Source: Nemertoderma westbladi
Taxonomy: Eukaryota; Xenacoelomorpha; Nemertodermatida; Nemertodermatidae
DNA length: 20,710 nucleotides
Assembly: GCA_032718475.1 (NCBI GenBank)
Contig: JAUCBJ010004593.1
Location: 1 to 20,710, forward strand
Direction: 5' to 3'
The notes under the pieces are model-generated. The model was given only the letters and a program-made list of their open reading frames with translations. It was not told the origin of the DNA and ran no database searches. Positions 1 through 8,157 of the stretch are shown here, one piece after another (within the stretch, counting starts at the first letter, position 1; the number at the start of each line of letters is the position of its first letter). The translations under genes were made by a program, and so were the position numbers.

Positions 1-1195
1 CGACAACGTCGCCTGTAACCACAGTCAGCTTTGAAGGAACTGCCGATTTCCCAGTTTTATTTAGGGCTGAGTTTATTATATTATAGTATATAGTATATAT
101 ATTATAGTTTATTAAACACTAAGTTTGGCGATTATTATTTGAATATTTTTCAAACTGAGTTTTATAATAGTTTTTCTCTGCTTCCCGAAGAACGGAGGTT
201 AAAATATTTCGGTACCTTTTAAAAGCTAGTTCGTTTATTGAAGTGAGATTTTTAATGTAAGTGCGGTAAAGATCATTTTTTATTATTGTTCTTTTAACTA
301 GGTTAGGAGTCATCCAAGGATTCGTTCTTTGGGCTTAAGTATTTTTGGGTGGCATGTTTCAGACAGACCTTCTCCAAATCAGTATAAAATTGGTCTAGTT
401 TACAGTTATTTGGAATGGATGGAACAGTATACGTCCACGTATCCAGGCAGTTTAGATCATGAAGAAAATTATCACAATTGAATTTTGAATAATCAAAAAA
501 AGTTGTCGTTTTGGAACTTTTAGAATAGTTGTGATAATTTTGAAAAGTGATGAACGTAGCCTGATGATCTGATGTGCCAACTTTAGTAAAAAAGGTACCG
601 GAATAATGAGAAACCGAAAAAGTTATATTTGTAAAAATATGAATATAATATTTTTGTTGCTTTTAATAAATCTACATTAAAATCCCCTGTTAAAATTATA
701 TCACAATTTGATTTATCTGTAATCGTTTTTTCAAGTTTGGTAAGGAAATATGGTAGCTCAACTGAATTTGGACGAAAGATTGTGCCTATTACAAGCGTCC
801 TCTTGTTGGGTCGATGTAGTTGAACCCATGAATTTTCAAAACCCTCAATCCTTAGCTCAGGTTTAATGTCAAAATTAGTAGATTCTTCGAAATAAATTGC
901 AGCGCCGCCCTTTGGAGTTTTTTCTCACAAATTTTCATTGTTTTTGGCAGAACCCGGCAATCATAAAACAGACCGTCATAACCATTAATTCTCAGTAAAT
1001 CAGTGGGAAGACACACCGTCTTTGGATAAAAATGTTTCCGTAAAAGTGAGTACTTCGAAAGTATGATTCAGTGAAGATAAATAATCTGTAATAGCTGTAA
1101 AAATTTTTGGCAAGCAACGACATTTTAAATGAAAAACCGACATTGTTACAGAGGGGGAATTCTCAAAATTAGAATTAAATTGATTTTCAGTGACA
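1..1195 (-). pseudogene. LINE ORF2 fragment: endonuclease domain and linker, truncated by window edge
   Basis: Reading the minus strand from about 1195 down to 1 gives the N-terminal part of a non-LTR retrotransposon ORF2, the endonuclease that nicks target DNA for reverse transcription. Recognisable pieces in order are a start region with HLKCRCLPK (around 1120), KGGAAIYFEES (around 905), TGDFNVDLLK (around 680, the GDxN catalytic motif), GTSDHQATF (around 570, the SDH motif), and the basic linker RNILTSVLREAEKNYYKTQF (around 200). These match the exonuclease-endonuclease-phosphatase domain of CR1/Jockey-type elements. The pieces lie in different frames, with shifts near 1000, 920 and 650, so the copy is dead. 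Linker coding (GKSAVPSKLTVVTGD) continues to base 1, so the reverse transcriptase would lie outside the window. The upstream limit is uncertain by about 40 bases. Family-level clade is an inference. Confidence 0.85.
70..114. repeat. AT-rich insertion flanked by 9-bp direct repeats inside the LINE
   Basis: The 9-mer agtttatta occurs at 70-78 and again at 106-114. Between them lie 27 bases made only of A, T and two Gs, forming an imperfect palindrome. The insertion interrupts the LINE linker just where the next codons (INSALNKTG on the minus strand) should follow. It could be a tiny fold-back insertion with target duplication, or expansion of a local AT microsatellite. Confidence 0.5.
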
Positions 1196-1212
1196 GTACC
1201 TTGGACAAATAA

Positions 1213-2314
1213 GGAGGTATACCGGTAACTATCCTAAGATTTGATGAACTGATGTTTGGAATGAGAGCAGGCAAAAAGAAATTGGTGCCCCAAGTCGCTG
1301 ATGAGTTTACACCCGATTACGGCAATATATTACCTGGAACCTGGTATGATTATGAACAACGAAGTGCTATGGAATTATACCGGGTGTATAAGCAGTTTGA
1401 GAAGATGCTGAGGGAGTATGATCAGGACTTGGTCGGCTCTGTGGGACCAACCCCAACCTGGTATGATCTGATTTCACAGACTAATATGATAGATGATCAT
1501 ATGTTGAAGGGATATAATCAATGCACCAAGAAATGAAGTGTCAGTGAATGAATATATGAATCTGCTCTTGATAGGGAGACCTGCCGACCTTGGCAGGGTC
1601 ATTGCAGAGTAACTGAGGGCAGCATCGATGCCAGAGTTGATGTTCTATCTGTCTGCGAATTTTAGTTATTTGTATGCACCACCGTTTGTGGACCATCCTG
1701 AATCACAAGATAGCATACGTTTTCTACAGAAGGTGAAATCAACACGGCGTGCATTAGAAGTTATTTTCAGAAGATGTTTGTTAGAGACATTCCATCAAGG
1801 GTAATCAGTTGGTTGAGTGACTACATAGTAATCTGGGTTTGTCATGCTACTTTCAAAACCGATGAGAATATTCTACCATTCTGGGGAGAGATAGTAGAGT
1901 TGAAGGATTCCAAGGCTATTGAGAATAGTTGGATGCCGACTCAGGATATCTTAGATGCTTGGATTGAGACTGAAGCAGCTCTAGAGAACTATCTCTTGAA
2001 CTATGAGAAAACTATGTTCTATGACAACAAAGGAGGTAGTCATAGTTCCAGTACAACCACGAGTATACGGATGGTGCAGCCGATTGTAAGTCTCAGTATT
2101 CATGAGGGAGGACTCGAGCCAATTGGAAACGTGAGATGAAAGAAGTCCATAGCTTTTCAGGATAGCTTTCGGATAAATGTTAGGTACTCTGGACCTAATG
2201 GAGTACTGTAAAGCAGCTAGCTCTACCGGTACATCATATACAATCATACAGACTACAGATCAATCTAATCCTATCCAATTAACTAAAGACTATGGATTTG
2301 TAAATCAAATATGA
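1213..2314 (+). pseudogene. Unrecognised protein-coding remnant in several frames
   Basis: I do not recognise this gene. Coding-like sequence runs left to right through at least four frame segments. Segment one is 1213-1535, with a Met at 1252 and the peptide TPDYGNILPGTWYDYEQ. Segment two is about 1515-1775, with a peptide containing NEYMNLLLIGRPADLG and one internal TAG. Segment three is 1774-2139, containing WMPTQDILDAWIETEAALE. Segment four is 2177-2314, ending QLTKDYGFVNQI then TGA. Amino-acid composition is protein-like throughout (many Trp, Tyr and Asp, few low-complexity runs), unlike chance ORFs in AT-rich DNA. There are no splice consensus sites at the breaks that I can see. A single ancestral protein of roughly 350 residues with frameshifts is the simplest reading. 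A retrocopied host gene, a transposon protein, or an endogenised viral structural protein are all possible, and none is shown. Confidence 0.4.
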
Positions 2315-2332
2315 TAATCAATAATCCTGACG

Positions 2333-2476
2333 ATGGCGCCAAAAACAGACAGCAATTTTGACTGTCTGGAGACTCTGTTACAAAAGCTCTCTGCAGATGT
2401 ATTATCAATTATACTGTATTATGTAATTTCAATTATTTTATATTTTAGTGAGAACGTACCCTTGTCACCGCATTAA
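2333..2476 (+). CDS. Short ORF directly after the unknown coding remnant (47 codons)
   Basis: An ATG in a good context (GACGATGG) 18 bases after the TGA of the preceding remnant opens a 47-codon frame starting MAPKTDSNFDCLETLLQKLS. The first half looks like a soluble helical N-terminus. The second half is Ile/Tyr/Leu-rich and may simply be AT-rich DNA read in frame. The tight spacing suggests it could be the start of a second gene of the same unit, truncated near the fold-back element that begins at 2485. It could equally be chance. Confidence 0.25.
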   Translation: MAPKTDSNFDCLETLLQKLSADVLSIILYYVISIILYFSENVPLSPH

Positions 2477-2484
2477 TCATAATA

Positions 2485-2769
2485 AACTAGTTTCGGAATC
2501 AGAGACCAATTAAGGTGAAAGAAAAAAATATAGATTTACTGAGTAATATTTCAGCCGACCAGGCCATTATCAAACTCAATTCAGAATATATCACACAACA
2601 GAGAAGCACATATTAGATGAGCACATTTTAGAAAAAAATATGACATGTGCTTCTCTGTTGTGTGACATATTCTGAATTGAGTTTGATAAAGGCCTCTTGG
2701 CTGAAATATTACTAAGTAAATCTATATTTTTTCTGTCCTCTTAATTGGTCTCTGATTCCGAAACTAGTT
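2485..2769. mobile_element. 285-bp fold-back (MITE-like) palindrome
   Basis: Two long inverted arms, about 2485-2612 and 2645-2769, pair with only scattered mismatches and small indels around a 32-base AT-rich loop. Outer ends read aactagtttcgg on the left and ccgaaactagtt on the right. The innermost pairing is gcacat/atgtgc. There is no coding capacity. A TAA lies immediately outside each ACTAGT end, so a 3-bp target duplication is possible, but the palindromic terminus makes this ambiguous. The structure is what is seen for MITEs or fold-back elements. The superfamily is not assigned. Confidence 0.75.
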
Positions 2770-2831
2770 AATTATTTTATATAAATTTTTATATGCCTGT
2801 TTATTCATTAATTTTAATTACTATAACAAAC

Positions 2832-3506
2832 CTGTTTCTGTACCAATCTGTATCTCAAATTGTAAACTCTCATTATAGATTGACTCCATCTGAACGTCTG
2901 GTACATAACAACTGTAATATTGAGCATTGGCAATGTATCCTTTAAAGGCAGTTCCATCAGTTTCTCGTCTTCCTATCAACAGAGTGTTCTTAGTATCTAC
3001 TGTACTTCGAGCTGTTGATGGTGTATCAAACTCCATCTTCTGATGATCAACATTTCCTACTTTCTGACTGTAGAACATCACCTTTTTATCAACTGCATTG
3101 ACTCCAACAGCCACCAAATACCATTCATTAACAGTTATTGCATTTTCCATTATAAGTAATTGTGAAATCGAATTTTCAGGATTAAACATTAAGTTTGTTG
3201 CTGAGGGAAATAACCAGAAATGGGAACCATGGGCTGTGGGATTTCCATATTCAAATATCGGACCAGGTTGATTTACCATAAGCTTCACAAATGCTACCAT
3301 AGTAAATGTTTCAGTTAGTAATTCTCTACCATGTTGAACTGAAACATACCCAATGTGGAAATTCATTGCCTGGTTATCGATACCTGCTGGTCCTGGACCA
3401 AATGATGGGTTTGCTTTCATAGTGCCATTTTGTTTACCCAGTTTGTCATTCGCACCATACTCTATGTTTAATCGCCAGTGAGCTGATGAAGGTGGACAAA
3501 TAAATG
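2832..3506 (-). CDS. Exon encoding a laminin-G / concanavalin-A-like domain
   Basis: On the minus strand an open stretch of 675 bases is bounded by a strong acceptor (pyrimidine-rich tract ending TATTTGCAG, exon starts at 3506) and a donor CAG|GTTTGT (exon ends at 2832). Both boundaries fall after the first base of a codon (phase 1-1), and 675 is a multiple of three, as expected for a shuffled extracellular module. The 225 codons resemble LamG-like jelly-roll domains: AHWRLNIEYGAND, TETFTMVAFVKLM, ITVNEWYLVAVGVN, LLIGRRETDGTAFKGYIANA and a closing Tyr/Cys strand. LamG domains bind carbohydrate or protein ligands outside the cell. The same frame stays open a little at both ends: an upstream ATG at 3537 gives a false signal-peptide look and a TAG lies at 2821-2823. 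Both are most likely intronic. The alternative is that 2821 is a true terminus. Confidence 0.7.
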
Positions 3507-3643
3507 CTGCAAATATAAAAGATATAATGAAACACAATGTTGTAATTTTTACTTGGCGGTTTTTCTAGGAGATACTTGTTAAACTTAACAAAATTTCGTA
3601 CCCGCCGAAAAAAACAAGTTTGACATTTTTAACTTATTTTATA

Positions 3644-3648
3644 TGAAT
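3644..3648. repeat. Target-site duplication TGAAT, left of solo LTR
   Basis: Five bases identical to 4234-4238 directly abut the TG and CA termini of the solo LTR. Five-bp duplications are normal for Ty3/gypsy and BEL-type integrases. Confidence 0.85.
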
Positions 3649-4233
3649 TGTTAGCGGATCCAATTCGCTGCACCACCCAGCGGAAAATGGGGAAAGTGGC
3701 GATTTACCAATTACGTTCGGCTATGTGATATTAGCAATATAATATCACATGGCGACACACCCTGGCAATACACATTGCCAGCCTGCGGGAGAGATGCCAG
3801 CTCACCTCAGAGCAGATGCTAGCATATTGGCCCAGGAAAGATAGATCAGCCAATGGTGGGGCAAATTACCATCAATTAAGCGCGCATTCATTGGCTAGGT
3901 CAAAGTAGCTAGGAGTTTACCGCGTGTAATTATAATATAACCGTTACTCATATTAATTGTGCCTTTAGTTGGCTATTTAGAGGTGTAGAAGTTACACGGT
4001 TTTTAACCGTCGTCGTCGTCATTGACCGTGCTATTATTGTAAACTGATTGTGCTATATTAATATTCTGACATTACCAACAACTGTAACTATAAAACTCAG
4101 TTATTTATTCGGCCTTCTCAGAATTACAACAGCCTCTCAGAGCTAAGCGGACGTGGTGACGCGTATATCCATAAGACTCGAACACATACACACACAGACC
4201 CGTCGGGATCCTCGCAACTCAGATCCCGTCACA
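3649..4233. mobile_element. Solo LTR (585 bp) of an LTR retrotransposon
   Basis: The element begins TGTTAGCGG and ends CCCGTCACA, the TG...CA termini of retroviral-type LTRs. It is flanked on both sides by the identical 5-mer TGAAT (3644-3648 and 4234-4238). Its base composition is much more GC-rich than the surrounding intron. Internal features include a hairpin at 3724-3749 (TGTGATAT...ATATCACA), another around CTGGCAAT/ATTGCCAG at 3761-3782, and a TATAATATAA box near 3931. No coding region or second LTR follows, so this is the product of LTR-LTR recombination. It shares no obvious sequence with the 241-bp LTRs at 13111 and 19343, so it is a different family. Orientation is undecided. Confidence 0.85.
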
Positions 4234-4238
4234 TGAAT
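4234..4238. repeat. Target-site duplication TGAAT, right of solo LTR
   Basis: Right-hand copy of the 5-bp duplication at 3644-3648, directly after ...GTCACA. Confidence 0.85.
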
Positions 4239-4800
4239 TCCATCTAATAACGACAACTAAAAAAACCAGTGTAAATAAAAAATGATAGATGTTACAAATC
4301 ATATTACATGAAATGTAATTTTCAAAAAAACGTCTCAATAAAAAGTCAGAAGTAGGGTTAAAAGATGGTGCTATAACTCGAAAACTTCCCAATATTATTA
4401 AAAACCGTTTTCACTATTATGGAGACAATAATAATTTTAGGAAAAGTCAAAAAATTTCAGATTCCCAACTGCGTTTGTTTCAGAGTTGTGGATATGAGAT
4501 TCCTCAGGAAATTATTGTAGCTATCACGATGTTTCTACTTATACTCCCTCAAGATATAAATGAATTATCCCAGAATTTGTTATGATCATTTTAGCAAAAG
4601 GAACAATATGTAACATACACAAATCTGATAGAACAATTTTTTGCCTATATTTTTGGCCTACATAACATGTTAATCAATGCTCCTAAAATTTTCCAGCTTT
4701 AATTTCCAAGTGGTCCCTAATAAACATTTGTGCAAACTACACAGACAGTCCACAATATAATTATAAAATATAAAATACTCATAAACAAAACATTACATAC

Positions 4801-4977
4801 TATAAAATGCCATTATGTCAACTTTGCACAGGTTTAGCTTTTCCATGCCTTCACAACCACCACCCCATCTCTTTTTCACACACAACTTCACTAAGATGTC
4901 TTTCCCAGTTTCTTCAGGCGGTATATGACTGGGGCATAGGCTCTTATCATTAGGCCAATCCGTCCATTCACCATCAC
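4801..4977 (-). CDS. Exon encoding a thrombospondin type-1-like repeat
   Basis: A 177-base minus-strand block (59 codons) lies between the acceptor TTACTTTTGTAG (exon starts 4977) and the perfect donor GTATGT (exon ends 4801). Both junctions are phase 1, the standard phase for TSP1 modules, and the size is that of a single TSP1 repeat. The peptide opens GDGEWTDWPNDKSLCPS, with the WxxW of TSP1 repeats, and closes with KKRWGGGCEGMEKLNLCKV, the GG..C.G......C ending. Spacing of the cysteines fits a TSP1 variant but some consensus positions are absent. TSP1 repeats are secreted or ectodomain adhesion modules. It lies upstream of the LamG-like exon at 2832-3506 and very probably belongs to the same gene. 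More exons must lie upstream, but I could not place them. Confidence 0.6.
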
Positions 4978-6155
4978 CTACAAAAGTAATCATAATAGAT
5001 AGTTCTAAATTAGGAAAACTCTAGTAAATCACTAAAATACTGGGAAAACTTAAGGCTAATCTGCATGCTGATTGGTTACTGTTCTGTGGATGATTTTAAG
5101 AAATTACAAAAAAAATTAAAAGATTTAGAAATGTACATCAAAGAACCATAAAAGTATTGCAGAGTACAATTATATGTGATATTAGTTAATAAATACCCAT
5201 AGCTGAATGTATCTTCTGTGGATGTCATGTGAACATAGAAAATTGATATTATTGCAAATAATATCATTGTAATACATTCTCTATCTCCATATTGAATTCA
5301 GCAATTTTCAAAAATCGTAATGAGATTGCATGAAATTTGAAACAGAGATAGATTCACCTTCCTCCTCCTAAGTGAGAATGTTATTTTTGTTTTCAACCTT
5401 TAGTTAAGGGCGTTAAAAAAGTTTAAAAAAATCAAACCATATTAGCACTTTCAATTTCATGTTTTTTTCCTGCGCAACACGGATTTTACATATCATCAAG
5501 TTAACTATTGGTAGGGTTTCCCCAAATTTGGTGCAAACAAATCAGTAGTCCAATGACTATATAGTATACACTAACTTAAATATGCACTTCTACATAGTTA
5601 CCATTTATTTTCCAGTGCAACATATATAAGTTTAATCAATTAACCGTTTTTATTTTCATTTGGGTGGTACAATATAGGAGGAAGCTGAGTAACGCAAAAT
5701 CTCAACTAAATCCCAGTCCATCAGATTTGGCTAAAAACCCATGTTCCCAAAAAGTCAAAATAGTCATATTGTGGTTTTTAAACTAATTTATTTTATTATA
5801 GTTCAACAGTTTTTGTTCTTACATACATTATGATTTAAACTAAAACAAATACAGTAAATAAATTACACCTATAATTAATAAATAATTTATTAATTAATAT
5901 AGCAATTTTAGACTTTGAAAAAAAAACCTTTGTTAACATTTGTGGAAATTGTTAAATTTCTTTGTAGTGTAATTTAATATTATTTTGCATTAGTTACATT
6001 TAATATATATGGCGCAATTTTTTGATACATTTAAAAATTGTAAGCTACTTCTTGTTACCGAGATATAGCAACTAATCTGAGACAGATCAGTGTAAACTGT
6101 TTTACGTTCGCAATGAATTACAGCTTGATACGCATTTAGTGTTGTTGGCAATCTT
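4978..6155. other. AT-rich non-coding stretch; intronic or intergenic
   Basis: No gene is supported here. A minus-strand ATG at 5265 opens MILFAIISIFYVHMTSTED, which looks like a signal peptide, and is followed by a possible donor G|GTATTT. Its phase does not match the phase-1 acceptor of the exon at 4977, so it cannot be spliced directly to it. The region 5760-5990 is very AT-rich and simple. No repeat structure was noticed. Confidence 0.4.
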
Positions 6156-7340
6156 ATGGACAGCAAAAACCACACAACCACACCACTACTGCATCCATTT
6201 CCAATAATTATTCACACTCCAAAATACCCACTATATACTAAGTCAAACCCCATTCCTTCATCCAGTAGTATTACTTCATCCAGTAGTGGTTCCATTGAGG
6301 GTCCGGAATCAGCCTGTGTTGGTGATAAGGATCTTGAAATTCTCTTAGAAAATTTCTCGCCCAAGAATAAAAATTATTTTCGTAAAATGACAAATAACGA
6401 AATTAAGCAATTCCTTTTTGGAGTACAATCCATTAAGCGCATACTCACAAAATGTGAGCCAACTTATGTCGATGCAGCCTGCAAAGGACTCGATGACAGT
6501 GATTACGCACTCCTGGATGCAGGCATGTTTATTAATGATACCCTTATCAACACGGTCCTAGCCCTGATTGCATGCAGTTGAGTCTAATTTCCAGTATGCT
6601 GTACTCCCTACTGAATTTGCTTATAAAATATCGCACCCCCATGTGACATGTATTAGTAGGCCTACGGTTTGCGGCCACAAGATATATAAGGCCAGATAAT
6701 GAAACCTTACTGACTCCTGAATGTACTGGTACACATTTCTTGTTACATGTTGCCAAATTAAAGGACCACGAGATCACACATTCTGCTCTTTAGGCCAAGC
6801 TAAGCACACTCAAACCACACGTGAACTCTGTAGAGTGTTAAATACCATGGATTTTTGCTCCCCAACATCAGTTTTACATTCATGTACTTCAAACACTGAT
6901 CCATGGAAACCAATCTACATGCCAAACAGATCTATTATGACTATCCAACTGAATGACACAGACTGTGGGGTCTTTGCTTGTCTTTATGCCTTTCTACTGG
7001 CATTTCCCAACAGACTCACACCAGATATAATCCAGACAGTGGCGATCAAGAGCAGGAGAATAATAAACCCAATGGGTCAATGTGCTGGGGAGTTCAAGTC
7101 TGCTGATTTGAGCTCCAAACAACCACGTTTATTCAAGGGGACCATGGCAACAGCACCAATCATGCAGGGCCAGAGGTCGCTCTCACTGACATTTCATACG
7201 TTCACCAGTTAACAAGGAGTGAAGCCTTGTATATTATAACTGGCAATACACACGACACTAATGCTTCAACTCGAGGCAGAATATTTGATGAGTTGACGAA
7301 TCTTATAACACCGGAACAGAGCCTCACGCTGCAGTTGTAA
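6156..7340 (+). pseudogene. C48 (Ulp1/SENP-like) cysteine peptidase pseudogene
   Basis: The C-terminal half matches the SUMO-protease fold of family C48. LDAGMFINDTLINTVLALI (6516-6575) corresponds to the conserved W-LND-IN region. GTHFLLHVAKLKD (about 6725-6765) carries the candidate catalytic His, with Phe where Trp is usual. IQLNDTDCGVFACLYA (6949-6996) contains the oxyanion Gln and catalytic Cys. The N-terminus is a Ser/Pro/Thr-rich linker followed by a helical region. The domain moves through at least five frame segments (shifts near 6570, 6696, 6790 and 7104-7170), and the final frame ends at TAA 7338-7340 (DELTNLITPEQSLTLQL). No clean introns explain the shifts, so I call it a pseudogene. 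Ulp1-like domains occur both in host deSUMOylases and in several DNA transposons, and which source applies is open. Confidence 0.65.
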
Positions 7341-8157
7341 CCCCGTACATATCACTGCAATAGTGATATGGTAGTACTAGCGATTTATAAATAAGTAATT
7401 TTGACTTTGGTGTTAATTGTCCTCTAATTTGTCTTATTATTGATGTTGCAGAGCTCATTTTTTTAACTGTGTTATTTATTTGCTTTTCCATGAAATTTCC
7501 CTATCAATTATTACAATTATCAGTTCAATTATATATTTTATTATTATATTTATATTATATTATATTTTATTAATTATATTATATATTATATATTTTATAT
7601 TTGAGGATTGCTGAATGATCTTTGTGTTTAAGGTTAGGTGTAGGGAATCAGTTTCAAGTTAGAGGCGTTAATAATAGGTGTGAGTTAGTTAATAATAGGG
7701 CTGAGGTGTCAAGTGCATCAGTTCATTCCAATTCCGCCTCCTTCCATTTGGTGCATTAATTGAATTTGTACAACTCAATGCAATGAAGTTTATTTTGTAG
7801 GCAGATACGTTAGTGGTTTACATGACGTAGTACAATTTCAATACAGCAGAAAAGAGAGAGGATTGATGATGGAGCTGGAAGAACATGCATCCAATCAGGT
7901 ATTATCATATCCTCCTTATCTAACAGACAGACCTACAGTATAATGGGAGAAGGTACATTGATGATGGATACTAAACTTTTTTCAAATGGACTAAATGTAA
8001 AGGAGTGAATAAATGACATGTACAGTAAATAAATGGGACTATACGTAATTGAAATTGAATATTTAAGAGGTTGTAATATACTGTAAAATGTTGTTAATTT
8101 CTTACACATTAAATCCAACAATATCAGCTGACTGGAAACGTCGGTCTGTTAGTTCCT
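7341..8157. other. Non-coding AT-rich interval with simple sequence
   Basis: The interval after the peptidase remnant holds a small hairpin (7349-7356 pairs with 7362-7369, loop gcaat) and a tract of almost pure A/T at about 7530-7602 (tattatatt-type repeats). The right part, up to about 8157, may be the 3' untranslated end of the LINE that lies on the minus strand from 8158, but I see no diagnostic 3' terminus or tail. No credible gene. Confidence 0.5.

Larger units (their letters stand above)
3507..4800 (-). other. Intron between TSP1-like and LamG-like exons, host of a solo LTR
   Basis: The stretch between the donor GTATGT at 4800 and the acceptor AG at 3507-3508 has no other convincing exon. 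It contains the 585-bp solo LTR at 3649-4233. The remainder (3507-3643 and 4239-4800) is AT-rich unique sequence. That these two exons are adjacent in one mRNA is inferred from strand, order and matching phase. Confidence 0.5.

Noticed and set aside
2821-3537. Single-exon secreted protein with signal peptide and LamG domain
   Set aside because: The apparent signal peptide is the pyrimidine-rich intron end before TATTTGCAG, and a donor at 2831 gives a phase 1-1 exon. The full frame is better read as exon plus intron edges.
3649-4233. Solo LTR belonging to the same family as the 13111-19583 element
   Set aside because: Lengths (585 versus 241) and sequences, including the termini, do not match.
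5076-5267. Signal-peptide first exon (MILFAIISIF...) for the TSP1/LamG gene
   Set aside because: The only plausible donor (G|GTATTT) leaves phase 2, which cannot join the phase-1 acceptor at 4977. The sequence is AT-rich and the likeness may be chance.
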